From Strigamia acuminata (lineage: Eukaryota > Arthropoda > Chilopoda > Geophilomorpha > Linotaeniidae), in the NCBI GenBank assembly GCA_949358305.1, contig OX442314.1, positions 14,253,060 through 14,317,059 of the forward strand: 64,000 bases of DNA. Reading direction: 5' to 3'. Positions 1-15,361 of this stretch are shown here, piece after piece. The notes beneath the pieces were generated by a model. The model did no database searches. It worked only from the letters and a program-made list of their open reading frames with translations, and was not told the DNA's origin. The number at the start of each line of letters is the position of its first letter. Position 1 is the first letter of the stretch. The translations under genes were made by a program, and so were the position numbers.

Positions 1-2229
1 TCAAAATACGGCCCGCCAAGTAGCGTTTAAGTATCTGGTGTCTAAAGTTGCAATTTCCTAATTAAAACCAAATGATCCAAACACCTGAGTTCGAGCATCA
101 AGTACCACTCGTGTATATTCTGTCACTTGAAGCCCGTTCTTTAATTTCCTTCAAATATTTTTGGAGTAGGAAAAGTTAATTACGTCAACAAGTTTAACAA
201 ACTACTTCGACGATATATTTTGTTGCCCCAATATACATATGCAATATATTGTAAAAATGTACTTCTAAAATGTATTTTTCAACCTCTGAATTGGGCAATT
301 GGCCATTTATGTTTTTAAAGCAAGCACCTTGCTCAAAATGGAGGGTAACACACACCACTTGGATAATCCACTTGCAATTGAGCAGCAGTTACTGTTTAAT
401 GATCTTCAAATTACTTAAATCTATTATCTGCGTGCGTGTAGTGTATCCTTATTTAAAGTTAAGTGGGGACTTGAGTTTTTTTGTTGTTTTTGTTGTTTCT
501 AATTTGGTAAGAAGTGCACATAAGGTTGAAGTTACCACGAACAAACTTTTGTGTACAGCAAACCACGATGGCTTATCTTGATGAAGAAAAACGCGTCTTT
601 AAATTTGGCCGGGTGCTCAACAAACATAATTTCCAACATTAATTTCTCATCAGCATAAATTAAGGTGTGACACGTGTAATTTCCAGTCTAAATAAATAAT
701 TGCCAGTTGGAGTAGTACCTTAGGTTTTTGGATTTGAGCTATGTTGTTTTCCGAAGAGAAAAATGGATGCGGTAATAGGTTTGTTCAGTTTGTTAAATAA
801 AAAATCAAGGCTAAAAGGAAGCAATTTTGTTTCTTGAATTAGCCCAACCTTAAACAGAAGTTGGAATAGATTTATTCCTAGTAATTTGTTCACCATTAAA
901 TATTACCTGCATCTCAGTGCTCAGGTTGCACTAAATCAACGTCAACACCGGTTGCTAGGAAAATCTAAAAAAAAAATAAACCTAACCCAAACCGACCAGC
1001 AATTTGTTTCAAACCTAATGGGTTTTAATGGAAATTGAAGAGGAAAAAATGTTATTGATCTCTGAGTTACCGAAATCTGCACAAATGTTGCACCAAATTT
1101 CATTCGTATTTATGAAACATTGAAATGCGGTGAAGCCGACCCCAAATTGCGGTGAAGCCAACTGATCAGCAGTTCGCAGCAGTACACACAAGGTTAGGTT
1201 AGGCAGCGTCGGTCACGACGACCAGTTGTTTGATTTAGGATACAATTTCTGCCACAAGAACATCTGCCACCCACTTCTGACTAGATTTTCTGTGGTTTAC
1301 CATGTTCTCGGTGCAAATGCAAGGTTTGAGCCTTAAAAAAAAAAGCTCTAATGCCGTGAATGTGCAAAGTCCGCTTATGGTGAACATACTAAGTTAAGTT
1401 CTGTAATTGGATAGAACAGATAAAACAGAAGTGTAGTTTCAGCCAACATTTCTGATTTAACGTATTTAAAATTTATGTCTCGCCAACATCGGACTTCGTT
1501 GCTGACAAATACAATTTTCAAATGCCATAGCCGTTAATAAATAACACGAAAGCCGCTGTTCTCACAAGGCGGCATACCAAAAACATGGACAATTTGATAG
1601 GAAAGTATTATTGTTTTAGAGAAAAGTGTCCTCCAAAGTTAAGTGACTTTGAAAAGACGCATTACGATCGCGATCTTTCATGAGAATGATGTCATTTCCT
1701 GCTTTGTAAAGCAGCATTGTAAAGCAGCAAAGAAAGAAATAGTTTTGAACCTGCTGCGTCTGTGTTAGCCTACTGCATTTTGACATGAATTAATTTAACT
1801 GAGGTTTGCCTCAAAGATGGGAGGAATATGCTCCAATACTCCATCTTGGTCATGGGTAATTTCGCATGCAATGACCTGTAATTTCCGGCATCATTTGTCT
1901 AAGTCAGAAACAGTGCCCAAGACTCAAGAAAAGTGAAATTCCATTTCAACGAGGAAATTATACCGTAATCAAAAACGATTTTTTTAGTTTTTTAAATCTC
2001 GAACATGTGTGTTCGTTAACTTGTTGTTTGCTCTAATGACATGAGACATGAGACAGGAACAGAGTTTGTTTGTGCTTTTGACTTTATCTTTTCAATCACA
2101 CTGACCCCGCGATTGATTGAGTAATAAATCGATGTCTAATATACTGAAAGGTGTTTTGTAAATGGAGGGTCTATGTCAAAGAGGAACTGGAGCGTAAAAG
2201 TTACTCGTGCAGTGCTAATCACGAAAAGA

Positions 2230-2480
2230 AGTAAACTCAAATTAAAAATTAAAAAAATATAATAAAAAAAAAACAATAATTATTAATTAATTTTTTTTAA
2301 TTTCTAACTTTTTCTTTAAAAAAAAAAAGATTTTTTTTTACTGATGCTATTTAAAAATTAAAAAAATCTCATGAATTAATGTACAATCTTAGATATTTAA
2401 AAACTTATTAAAGCAAATTAAGTTTCTAAAGACGATATATCACATTTTAAAACTTATCAAATGAATAAATAAATACAAAT
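2230..2480. repeat. AT-rich low-complexity block
   Basis: This is an almost pure A/T segment with A and T homopolymer runs and TTAATTAA-type strings. No coding signal or transposon ends are visible. It is probably simple low-complexity intergenic or intronic DNA. Confidence 0.6.
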
Positions 2481-5400
2481 TTTCTTTTTCTTTTTCTTTT
2501 TACTCCAATTTCTCTACACACTTTGACCTTAGAACCATTTTAAGTGGATTCTATCTAGAATTGGCAAAACAGACGAAATTAAATTAAATAAAAGATTTTT
2601 TTTCCCCCAAATTTGATCCCATCTCTCTGCCATTTTTTAAATTACAAAATCACACACAAATCCACTGGAATTCGGTGAAACTTAATTGCAAATTTTTTTG
2701 CCCGTTACTTTGAAACTCTCAATCTCGTTTTTACCTTTGAAGATTGATTTTTACGTAATGCTAATTAGAAACTGAAGTAATTAATTAATGTATGAATGAA
2801 TAATCAAATTGGCTTAATACCAAATTCAGGAGAAAAACCCCAAGCGCAAATTCATAGCCAAATTTCACATTTAAATCATAACTGCATTGTTTCCTTACAT
2901 CATTAATCATTACGAACAGCCTGACACAAACATTACATCATGTAGGTTGTAGCACGTAAGGTCAGGGCGATGCCTATATTTGGACATCTCTGGCAATCTC
3001 CCAATGACGTCACTTTCAAGGCCGATATCGCATGTCTACACTTCAATGTATACCATAGCTCGGTGTAATATCATCGTTTGCAAGTTTTACAGACCGTTTC
3101 ACGGTCCTTTTCAAGCATCAAGAAAGCTGAAATCGTCTGCCTGATGTCTTTGCTGCAACTTTTAATTCCGGCACCGGCAAATAGTTGAGGTCGGGTTTGA
3201 TGCTTCCGGTAATTTTCGAATCTATCGACGTTTTAAAGTTGAATTCCAAATTGCAACAAATTTGGTTTTTTTTTTAAAACGAATTAGTGCATTAGCAGGA
3301 ACATAATTTGCTTCTCGTGCGGACTTTTAGGCTTGAACGGTTACGGTGTAATAAGAAACAAATTAACTCATGTAAGACGTGATGTGTTTTTACAACTTCC
3401 TATTCCTATTGAAGTAGAGCTGTCCGAGCTCAAAAAAGAAAATAAAAAGAGAAAAATTAATGTCATAATGCAACAAAATCCATCTAGTGGACTTTTGTTC
3501 ATTATCAAATCAGCCCCAAAATAACACGTGCCAGTGTTGTTGTTTGGGTGGATCCATCCCATATTTGCTGAAATTCGCCATAGAGTGAGACGGATGAGGC
3601 CCACCCTTTCTTATGGTAAGAATAAAGATGTAATTACAGGCCCTATTCAACGCTTTTTAATATCAAAGAGTACTGCATGTGGAATAGAAGAAGCCACATA
3701 ATCATGCATAAAACATAACAATGTTTTACAGCAGCTATGTATTTTTTGGCTTGTGTTGTGCATGTTTGACTTATTCCAACGCAAGTATCAAAGTTGATTC
3801 TTTTGATCCATGTTTACGGCTCGCATTGTCCTATAAATGACGTCATTACGGTGAAATGTAATCACATTATTTACAACATTGTTCGCATTTTCCACGCCGT
3901 TATTGACATCATTTTTGTCAATGCATGTCACTGATCTTAGTTCTAATAACAGCCACTGGCATTCAGAGCGGCGCTATTTAGATTTTCCTTTAATATTATT
4001 CTATTTTCTTTTTCGAGCTGACCGCTTGACCTTGTTGTGAACATTCCTGGTTTGCTGATATGTTTATTACTCTATCTGTTTTGTTCATGGAATTAACGTT
4101 GCCGGAAGTGTCCTTCATTACTTTTGATAACATTGCAAAATATGTATATTGTATTTAAGGCTGTTTGTGAAGGCGGGGGGGCTGGGACCGAGTGTTCAAG
4201 GGCAAAGTCGTTAGAGAGTGGGTTTATGGATCAGAACGTCAGAACGAGTTGTCATTTCAACTTCGCATCTACATTTCACTTACTGATATCGTGCGATGTA
4301 GCAAAGGGGAAAAAAATCGTTTTATGTCTATTCGCGAACCGCGAGTTTAAGGATTAAGTTTGTCTTTTGCAACAACACGATCCAATTGACTTTTTCAACC
4401 CACGAAAATCTTTTTGTGTCACGTTCAAATCACTTCGTGATTTCTCCCGATGGAACCATCAACTCCCCTGATATGAGCATCCAATCTGGAGTCGTGCACG
4501 CATGCGGCACCTCACCCGTCATGGCACCACGAACGTTAAATTGCTCGTTTCGCTACCATTGTTACCACTCAAGTGCGTATGAGCAGAAAAACACCGACCG
4601 CTTTTTCTACTTCGCTCGAAATTAGTACATTTAATCTCGCTCCATGTTTTTTTTTCATCTTTTCTCGAACCCCCTATCCACCCCCAATTTTTTTTTCACT
4701 ATTAACTGAGGAAATAAAAATAGAATGTCCTTGATGAGTCTTTTTTTTTTTTTTTTTTGGTTTTTCTTTTTGTCTTTTTTTGAGGGGTTTAAATGAATTA
4801 TATTGTACGGCGTTAATTAAATTCAGTCTCAAGAGCACTTTGTGTCATTTACAGAATGGAAGCGGTACATAAATATTAACCGTTTTTTTTACATTTAAAC
4901 AAAAAAGTGTTTTAAATTCCGTAAATTCATATTTTTTTGAAATTTACGATTTTTTTTTGCTTTCTTTTTGCTTCGAATTTAAAATTGCACATGGAAATAA
5001 CTTTGTTTACTGCAAAAAGGTAAATGTGTGAATGATTAAATAAATAAAGATATATTTTCTGTCGTTTTATCAACGTTTTAGTTCTAGAGTTGTTGAAAAA
5101 ATATTTCATTAGGTGCTGTTCTTCCAAACCCCAATTCCCGGAAGTCATTCAACACAGCAGGTGACTTTTCACCTGCCAAATATAAATTGAGAAAGAAAAT
5201 TTCGAATTTATTACTTTTCGATTTTTAGTTACACCCAATCTCAATTCATTTTATTTTATTATTATTTTTTTTTTTTTACAAAAATAGAAATTAAAAATAA
5301 ATAAATGCAGATCGGTAAAACTCCGCCCTTTGTACGTTTGCCCGCATAGCAGCGCGGTTGTACAGAGAAGCAACTTTTGCATTTCAAAGGCGGTACATTT

Positions 5401-8400
5401 CCCCCTTCTGTAACGTTTAAAAATTCCATTAAACTTTTAAACCATCATTCCACCGAACCACTTTCAGTGGCTAATATTATTTCGTCCAATTTTATGTGCG
5501 CAATAAACCTTCCAATTTAACGTATCGATAAAAATAGCCTAATGTTATTCAATTGGTCCTTTAATCCAATTGATTTTACACACTTTTATCATGATCGAAA
5601 AACCGTCAACTGCTATTTTTATTTCTCCGCCGACCGACATGCTTTTCCCCGGATAACAGAATAAATTTCACCCGTTATTAACTTAGAAAACACACCATGT
5701 CAGGTCTCGATGGGGAGAAATACTCGAGACTCCTTAAATCGGATCGGAAGACCATCCATCGATCGGTCGATGCTCCGGTAAAGAAATCATGCTTGACCAT
5801 TTATTCCTGCTTTTCTGAGAGCTTTCTCTCTCCTTTCTTCTCTTTTTGGTGACAGTGACTCAAATCCATTCAAAGAATACATGAATAAACAAGTATGTGT
5901 GTGTTTGCGCTTTGTTTACTTTGAATAAGTTGCCATAGCGTGAAGATAGCGAAACTTCTCCTTCACAGCTTATGTCAATCGAAGTTTCGACACGCGTGCA
6001 CTTTGCTACGGGAAGCCAGTTGGTTTGAATTTTGAACCACAATTTCAGAAAAAAATAAATAAACAAACAGAAAATACATTTTTTTTTAAATTTTTAATTT
6101 TTAATTTTCGTTAAATTGAATTTTAATGAAGACTATTTCATTCATTACTTAAGAATTGATTGAACTTCGGATAATCGCGGTTCATTTTTTATTAAATGGC
6201 ATCCAAAGAACTTATTTGATTGGCTCATTATGAAATAAACTGACATTTTAAAAAGTATATTTATGTATTAATAAAAGGGGGACATAAAATATGAAGGAGG
6301 ACGAACCTTAATAGGAACCTTAATAGTGTTAAAAATATTCTTTATAAATTTAGATTAATAAATCGATAGGAAACAAACCAAACCCACTCTCATAAACCTA
6401 CGTGAAAGAAGCGGGAAAGCTCTAAAATAAACGCGTTTATACACAAAATGTGCTGATTTGAATCCAAACACATATTTTTACCACATGACATTTCGCTGAG
6501 TGAAAATTTATCGTCTAAAAAGGAAAAAGAAAATATTTTGTAAAAATTTGTCCGCAAAGAAAACAGAAATGCTTTTTACTTTCTCGTGATTAATGACACA
6601 GTTACTAATGTCAACATATATATTATAAATGCATATTTTTTTGTTTCCACTCGCTATTGAATTTAATGAGTTTATTTTTTCTTCTTATTCGAATCCCCCT
6701 TTTCTCCTGTTACAACAACAGAGGCAGGTGGGCGTCGGCATATGATCAATAATTTGTGGGCAGTTGGCCAAGGACAGATTGATCACATCCTCTACCTTCG
6801 TCTCTTTCATGGATCGCGCCTTACTTTCATACATTTCGTTTTCAAACTAAATTTTTCCCCCCAAACTTTGATGGTGGAGATAGATGAATGACAGCGAGTT
6901 ATTTCTTCCACGTATTACATGAATCAAATTCAACATTTTGTTTGCACGTCATGGACAAACACCCACATTCCATTCCCCTTTCAAAAACCCTAATGTGATA
7001 GCACGTTCTGTACAGGTCAGTGAAAGGTGTAAAATTATTATTACTTTTTTTTTTTTAAATTGATGGTAATAATAATAAAAATAAAAAAAATGATTGATAA
7101 ATCAACTTTTTTTTGTTTTGTCTAATTGAGCGAGATTTTGCACAATATTTCATGTATACTGCGTGCGTAATAAGCATATCACGTGAATGCGATAAATAAA
7201 AGAAGAGAAGTTGAAAAAAAAAATTGAGAAAAAAATCAATCGCAGCAAATGTCAAATTGGGTGCACGTTATACATTGGATGAAACGCAAAAAGAAGGAAT
7301 ATAATTATTTCGCCAGGGTCATTTAAGGAAGTATTGAGGTTATAAAGGAAACGCACGTAACTTCATTTAATGTATTTACTTATTTATTACTTTTTTAATT
7401 TGTTGTTGACTCGATCTTATCTGTTTTCATGAGTTTCGCGTGCGAGTTTTTGAGTCCAAAATGGCTAAAACTAGCACAGTAAACAAATGGATTCTTTTTT
7501 ATTATAATTTTTTTGTCGATGGTATCATACGATGTTATTAAGGACATTTTTTAAAAGTACATCGTGAAATTATTGACTGTAAACGCACGGTGTTGTATTT
7601 GTGTCGCAATTACGTCTGCAATGGGTGGTTTTGTTTACAATCTGGTGGGAAAACATCTGTTAAATTTCCTAAGGATTTCTAGTGGAAAATTTGACTTGTA
7701 AACGTACTTTTTATTGGAATTTATTTTTTATCTTACAAAATTTTGTATTTAATTTTTTTTTTACTATTAAACTACAGACAACATTACCAAGAATAGATAT
7801 TTCACTCAGATAACTCATTCTTAAAGCTATATAATTTGATTGCCAAAAATAAACCGTTTTTCCGCAGTATTATGATTATAAGATAGCAGAAGTTCTTACA
7901 ATTGCGAGAAATCCATTTCTCTTTTAATCCGCTGGCTTGACAAGACTTTACAGCGATCATGTACTTAATCATGGACACCGCAGCCCCCCGAGCCGAGGAC
8001 GAGGATAAGAATAAGAAAGAGAAGAAAAAACACAACGGAAAACCCTCGCAATGACGATAAACTTACAGAACAAAAAAAAACACTTTTATTATCCATTTAT
8101 TTTTGCTACCCAGTAGGATCCAAAATCTAGTTTAAACCTTCTAGAATAACACTCAGGATCCCAACTACGACTTACACTGATTTACGGGGGTCAAAAGTCA
8201 AAACGTTGCTTTGAATAAACTCTATACAATAATTTAACTACGAAGTTGATATTTATGAAAAGAATACTTAATTACGAAGTGTAATCACTGCTTAAAACCA
8301 CACAAAAGGTCCTATATTCAGGCAAGGTAAGTTGCCTGTGGATGTGTCCAGAATTCTAACCACAATGTCAACTCTCGGAGGAGAAGATAAGAAGAACCCC

Positions 8401-11400
8401 AATAACCGGACATGACAATCCGTTTAACCATTCTAAATATTTTCCCACACTTCTTGATAACACAAGTAGAAAATCCTCAGCTTTCTCCCCTCTAAAATTG
8501 ATCATTACGCCTCGTTTTATAAATTTCCCTTCCTTAAATGTATTTTTAAAAATTCTACGTTCAAGAAATGTAACTTGCTGACCTTTTAAGTCGTTAAAAC
8601 GTAATTATAATTTTTTTTTACTCTTTTTTTTCTCTCTCTCGGGAATGACTATTTTGCCCGCAATGTTGTAAATTCACATATGCTGATTACGCACAATGTT
8701 TTGGACGTTGTCGTTTCTCTTGCCGGTCTAATTTCAGCAGACGACAATTTTGCCTAGCCTTAAGTCTGTAATGAAGGATTATAAGCTTTGATCGTCACTT
8801 TTGATTGCCGTGCAAATAAATTCCTGTGTGCAACTGCGTTTGCTCTGAGCTCTGGTATCAAGCAAACTTTCTGCTTTAGATGACGGGCTTACGCTCAAAT
8901 TGATCTAAATGACCGAAAATATTTAACTACGGCGAATCCATTTAAGATGCAGCTTGGGAATTTATTTAGGTGGTTAATGCTTGCAACGTGAGAGCAAATT
9001 ACCATTCATCTATCACATCACGAGGCAGAAAAATCCCATAAATTTTTGTTTATTTCGCTACTTATTTCATTATAAAGGCACAAATTATGCGTCAAAACGT
9101 GTTAAGAAACCTAAAAATATCTTTTAAATGCTCTTGATTTGGAATTTGAATAGCTGTGATGCGAAAATATTATTTTTGCATGCAAATGCATTAACCATTG
9201 GTGCGCGTGAAATTCGTGGGAGAATTTTTGTCATATTAATTAATTACCTTTGCCATCTATTAGCAAACGCGTCTGATTTGGTTTACGACTTTTCCGATAT
9301 CACGAACTAATCGTTTATCTCTCGACTACATTACAAACACGACACACAATCTTTAGTTATTGCGTATTTTATTGCACATACTTTTTAGGGTTCGTGCTAT
9401 TTTCAATGGGGAAAGATGCGAGTTGTTTGCAATCAATGTTTGATTAGGTTGAATGTTATAGATTTCACAGTTGAGGCATTTCTTTCTACATTTATTCATT
9501 TGGCCAAGTGAAATTAACTATTTACCGATAACTTATAAATTTTTAAGGTTAACTGCTAAATAATGAGTGGGAAACTGAGCAAATTCAGTTGCTTTATTCA
9601 CCGCCACTGACGAGATAGGAAAAGAAATCTTCGTTTATTCGCTCGCTCATTCTGCAAACATGGCTGATGTTTATCTTTTGCAGCTGCGTGGAACTTTTTT
9701 TTTTTTCGAGTCAATTGATTTTGTAGCAGGTATTATTTGATGCTCGCTGTTTAACTCGTCGAGGTTGACAAACAAAATAAAAATAAATAATTGATGTTAA
9801 ACTACAAATATATATATTTGACTTCTTCCACTGTATTCCCTACGCTCCACATTTCATCGATGTTTATTCTTAGATCCCTTCTCAGAAAGGAAAAACTGAA
9901 TGGCATTTACATAAATTCATTCAAATGAACAGAGAGGAAAAAAAATCTTTTTAGCTATTTAGGACTAAAAATAGCCCTGATTTACTCATTCAAACTAGAA
10001 CATTCTTTATTTGTGACAAAGATATACTTGTATTGTCAAAGCCAGTTTGAAAACTTGAGTTTTGCAATACAATTTGACGTGTTGCCAGGTTTCTACACTG
10101 TTGAACGAAATGATAGTATTTATCATCAATATTTTCCTCTCTGGCCCTAATCCAAATCTTGAATCGATCTATTCTCGATCAGTGCATTGGTGCGTTTTAG
10201 TACCAACGGCATCTTCCTGTTTGTTCCTGGGGTTCCCTCGTCGCCTCCTGCTGGTGTCCGTCTGCCTGCCAGGCCTTTGCCACCATTAACAACAACTTTT
10301 TCATTCAATAAAATCGAAGTTTTAAATTTTGAAAAAAAAAAAAATCAAAATGCAATAAATGTGGAACAACACCCAACTCGGCAACAAAAAGCGATTTGAA
10401 GAAAATAAGAAATGATTGAAAAATAATAGAAAATTCCAACTAGATTATCGAAGCAAAGTGGAATTTACTGGATGCGAGCCAAAGTGCATATTTAAGTGAT
10501 GCATTGTTATTATTACCAAGTGAATTTCATATTTCATTTAGCAACATGAGGTTTAATATTGTTTTAAAACTTATGGGAAGAAAAAAGTTGGAACTAAAAG
10601 AGCCTCGAGACAAAATCGATGACTCCCACGTGGCATTCATTTTAATTCTGACCCCCAAGATAAAGACGTCATTTATTATTTCTCAGCTAATTCTCTCTCG
10701 ATGCTCCTGAGTCCGAATGTACAGGAGGGATTTTTTTCTTGGATTCCTTTTTATCCGGTCGATTTTAGTGACCGGCAAAGTCGTAATAAATAAATCAATG
10801 TCAGGTAAACATAGAAAGATAGTTCCTAAACTTTCGAGTCTTAAAAATAACAGAAAACTGGGTACATGATGCATTAATAATGAGTTTATCATGAGAATTT
10901 GGTCTTGTTTACGACGGTACAAGCTGATGAAAAATTCATGCCTAATTGAAAATTCAAGGCGTAGGAAAGAAAAATTGACCCAACGTGTACAACTGTTAGA
11001 AATACATAGCGGCCACGTTATATGGAGATTTTAAATGAGTTTTGAATTTTTTTGTTTTTAAAAATGTCTTCCTATTCAGCTATCGTCTTTTCTTTCCCTT
11101 TTTTCTGTTTTATTTTTTGTGTACAGCATGAGTTGAGAAGATAGTTATTATGTGGAGATTTGGAAATTGTTTTTCCGCCAAATTATTCCAGTGTAGTAAA
11201 AGAAAGGAATTTTCTTTTTCTTTTTTTCTTTTTTGAGAAATTTGAATTTCATCATTTTGTTCTCGAGAGCGTGTTTTTACAAGCAGACGATAATGCGTCT
11301 TTTGCTCGGGAAGAGATTATTCTAATTGGATTTAATCGACTGCTATTGACAAAAATATTATGATTAAGGAAGTTACGCGCACTGAAAAATCGCAAATTCA

Positions 11401-13496
11401 GCTCAAAATCTCGACCACGCATTCATTATTCAGTATGCGAATGGCATTTTTAAAAAAAAAACCACTTTTGCGATTTATTTAGCTCGACCATCCGCAGATA
11501 TTATCAGCTAAACAAAAAAAATACCATTTCCTTAAACGAACCCGCCGATAGTGATTTTCCAGTCTGCAGCTCGATAAACACCTGCCCTTATTAAGTAAAG
11601 AGAAAAAGCAAAAACGGAAGTAAAATCCATTATTCATAATAACAATAATATAATAGATTTCTTTTGACTTGCTCCACCAACTAAATGACTATTTGAATCA
11701 TAATTACAGTTATTTTTATAGAAACTATGGCCCATATAAGCCTAAAATCAATATGTGAACCATAAATTCACTTGTAAACAGACACCCAGGTGGCTGAGCG
11801 AAAGGCGGCCGCCAATAACCAAACCCAGCATTCAAACCTACTGTAATATTACAGGTTAATGCATTTGCTAATTATTCACCTCAACTGTACACACCGTACA
11901 TTGCACTGACAAGCTAAATAGTTGCGCCAGAAGCAGCAGCTACAATCTCTATTCTCGACACACCTTTAATTAGTAGCATACAATTACATTCGCAATAAAT
12001 ATCATCAATTCTGTTAGCGATGCAATTTGTGGCCAACCTCGCAGCCATTTTTTTTAATAGCTTCGGTTAGTTTTTACAGTGTGGGTGTTTGCAGAGAAAC
12101 GCATGATCGATCGTTTGAATAAAGTCACTCTCGTCTCGTCTTGCCAGATAATTACAACTGACTTGATACGGGCTTCTATACTCGACCTGCCACACACGTC
12201 GGAGATTTATGGGGAAGGACAAACGCCAAAATCCATCGCTTTACATTTCTCATTTCCCATCTCCATCACTTTGAAATGATATTTTCTGAATGTTAGTTGA
12301 AAAATTTAATATTGGGACTGCGAAATGCGAAAATCTGGATTGGAAGTGAGAAGTGCAAAACAGATCTTGTTTTTAATTGACGAAATTAGGTAAACTGATC
12401 AACTGGTGATGCAATGCGACGGAATGCAAGCCGGCTAATTAATCTTTGAAACGCGATCCGAAATACTCATTAGCGCCGCAGCAGCTAAAGGCAATTCAAG
12501 TGCGAGCGAAGCAACAGCTTGGTGGTTGTGGGCCTCAAAGGATTTTGATCAAAAAGACTGAATCCAACAAGGGCGAGACACGTCTGGAAATCGGATCAGT
12601 GCCGGAAACTCCACAATTCCCGATGGCGGCCACATGCGCGCGCTTCACAACTCAAACTCTGTGCTGTGACCTTTCTCGAGCGACAACCCTTTGGGCTCTT
12701 CTCGGATCAGTGCCAACTTTGTTACATCCATTTTTATCTGCATTGGACGACTGCAGTTTTCAAATTTTTTTTTTTTCTCAATTTAAAAAAAAAAAAAAAA
12801 AATTAAATTCACTTTTCTACCTGTTCTGATTAAATCCCGTAATAATCATTAAAAAGATTACACATCTGAGTAAAACCGTGAAAGATTAATTACGCTACTT
12901 TGACAGACTTAAAATATCGATTTCTGTCGCACGATGCAGTTAATGGGTTGAGAGTGTGTGCGGTTGAAGGAATAAACTGAAGGATTGAAAGCAAACCAAT
13001 TAAGCAAATAAACTGCCTAAGATGCTTCCAAACGCAATGAGTCCCTTTGTTGCCTTCTTTTCAATTTTAATTCACTTTCTTGTCAACGAATAATTAACAA
13101 TTGTCTCTTTTCTTTCCCAGTTCCCACTGTTAAACAACAAACGATTTCTATTTCTTAATTTTTCTCTTTCTCTTCAATATTCTATGTTTTACCACTTTTG
13201 GGCTTTTTGGCTTAAGTAATGGCCTCTAGCTCTTAATGCGTCTTTGATTGAATATTTTATGACGCTGCTGGTCCTGCCAAGACCGAAAACACACATTGAT
13301 TGTCTCATTCCTGGCCTTGTAAAACCGTAACACACAACCGACGTCACGGCTCCTCATTTACAACGGCAATAAACAACGAATAACATTTATATTCGTCCCA
13401 AGTGTGTTTCTTAATCTTTCACACTTACAACTTGAATCTGCACCGACATAGCTTGGTTTTATGTCTTTAGTGCATTGTACGTATTACAAGCACCAC

Positions 13497-13545
13497 GGAA
13501 GAAGAAAAAAGGGGAGAAAAAAGAAAAAAAAGAGAAAAAAATAGG
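13497..13545 (+). repeat. Polypurine tract
   Basis: About 48 nearly uninterrupted purines (runs of A with GG and G interruptions) stand out from their surroundings. Such tracts can form triplex structures, but no function is implied here. Confidence 0.6.
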
Positions 13546-15345
13546 TCACGCACTCATCCATGCGATGATGAAGGATCGCACTCTCATTTGCTACAGCCTA
13601 AAGGAACTTAACGCGTGTCCTTCGCAGTTTCTTTACTTTTATCGAAATGATAGATGATTAGATCACGTGAGGATCAGAACAACGTGCGTCAACGACGCCG
13701 AGATGCATTCTTCAGTTGTTTAGATGCTCCCTTCGTTTTGTTTTTCATTTTCAATTAAAATTTCATCGCTGTTTGTTTAAATAGATTAGCTGTGAGCATT
13801 TAATCAGTAAATATGCCTAACGCCCGTAGGTTAACATGGAAATATGTGCAAATGGTCATCTCAAGGGCTTTTCCCTAAACGATAACCTATGGTCCTTGGG
13901 CTCGACCTTACAATTTTTTTCTTCTCGAGATAACGCTTTGGGACTTCGCATTAGGCCTAATTTTAATGGCGCCATTTCAACTAAAGGTTTCTTAGGTTGG
14001 ATCAGCTGTATACAAAAGGATGTTTATTTTATGGCGAATCCAAAGGTTAAAATGTCATTTGTCATTCTTTAAATGGTAAACATTGGCATTTTCTAGGATT
14101 GGACAGTCTAAGTTATAATAACATGAACTCAAAATATTCAAATGTGAAAAATGTCAACTTTGAAAAATATAAATATATAGGAATCAAACAACCATTAGTA
14201 CAGACATTTAAAAAAATCAATGCGTGCTCCAGTTCCACGTAAAAATCCCACAGTGCCCTGCATCAAACACGGTGCAATCATAAAGCAAAGCGATTAAATA
14301 AAAATCCTTTCCCTGCAAAAAGAACCGTCACTTTCTTTTTTTACAAAATATTATTTTTACAAGCACTTGTTATTCCTACACTGTTCCACCATTACAATTC
14401 TCATATTTTTTCTCACTTTTCCATCCTAGAAGAATCGAATTTCCTTTTCTAGTTAAAAGTCAGAGCCCAAGTCGTGCCTCATAGTCATTTTAATCAAGCC
14501 ACCACCACATTACCCCAGTTCTTAAAGCCAATCCGACCAGGCAAGAGGCCAAGTATAATTTTTTTTTTTCTTTTTATAAAAATGAAATGTTTTCACACCA
14601 ATTTTCTCTAGAGGATTGATGCAGTGTAAAGTTGTAGTTGAAGTAAAATATGATACTTTGGTTGAGAAAAGCGTGCGTAAAGGTCAAACAGAAAATTGAA
14701 TCAAACATCGAAAAATATTTCTCATTTCATGTTTCCAAACTGGTGTTCTACTTTCATCGTTTTTTTCTTTTTTCTTTCTATATCCGTTTTCAAGCGAGAC
14801 CACCTTACTATTGCTAAAATTAAACGTGGATTTTGTTTAAAACAGTGACGCGGGGTTCAGAAAACTGCACTATTTTTGTCAAGTTTGGGATATATACTGC
14901 ACATTGCCACGAGGTGTGGCTCTATTAAATGCTAATTCATCCGTTATGGCTTCAAACATGAATTTCTCTTTTTTTCTTTCCTTAGTTCTTCCATATAATC
15001 GAGACTGCACATGTGTTGAAAACATTTTTTCTTTTTTTGCATTTTCTAGTGAAATGAATTCAGTCTGAACAGCTTTAACAGCTGCGTTTGCTATTCCATG
15101 TTTTCGAATTTAAAAATCACATATAATTCTGCTTAGAGCGTGTCAAAATATAAAATATTAAACGAAATGTCACAAATGTGTACATCTCCGCCGAGACGTA
15201 TTGGAAGAAACGAGAAATTCGAATAAATGATGCAAATGAACCAAAATAGCTTCCCTAATAAATATTTTTGCCGAAGTCATTAATTCACTATTTTAGTAAC
15301 TTGTGCGCTTCATTTCAACCCCATTAATCAATACGAGGTGCAATT

Positions 15346-15361
15346 CACACGTGCACGTGTG
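15346..15361. promoter_or_regulatory. Palindromic double E-box
   Basis: The 16-mer CACACGTGCACGTGTG is a perfect palindrome holding two abutting CACGTG E-boxes. CACGTG is the established target class of bHLH, bHLH-ZIP and Hairy-type factors. It lies in the gene-poor region about 900 bp from the candidate minus-strand first exon. A regulatory role is inferred only. Confidence 0.35.

Noticed and set aside
10062-10399. Two overlapping 70-75 codon frames in a G+C-richer island
   Set aside because: Both strands look equally coding-like, there are no convincing splice sites and no homology I recognise.
12446-12829. 127-codon plus-strand frame
   Set aside because: It ends in low-complexity lysine and phenylalanine runs from homopolymers and shows no domain.
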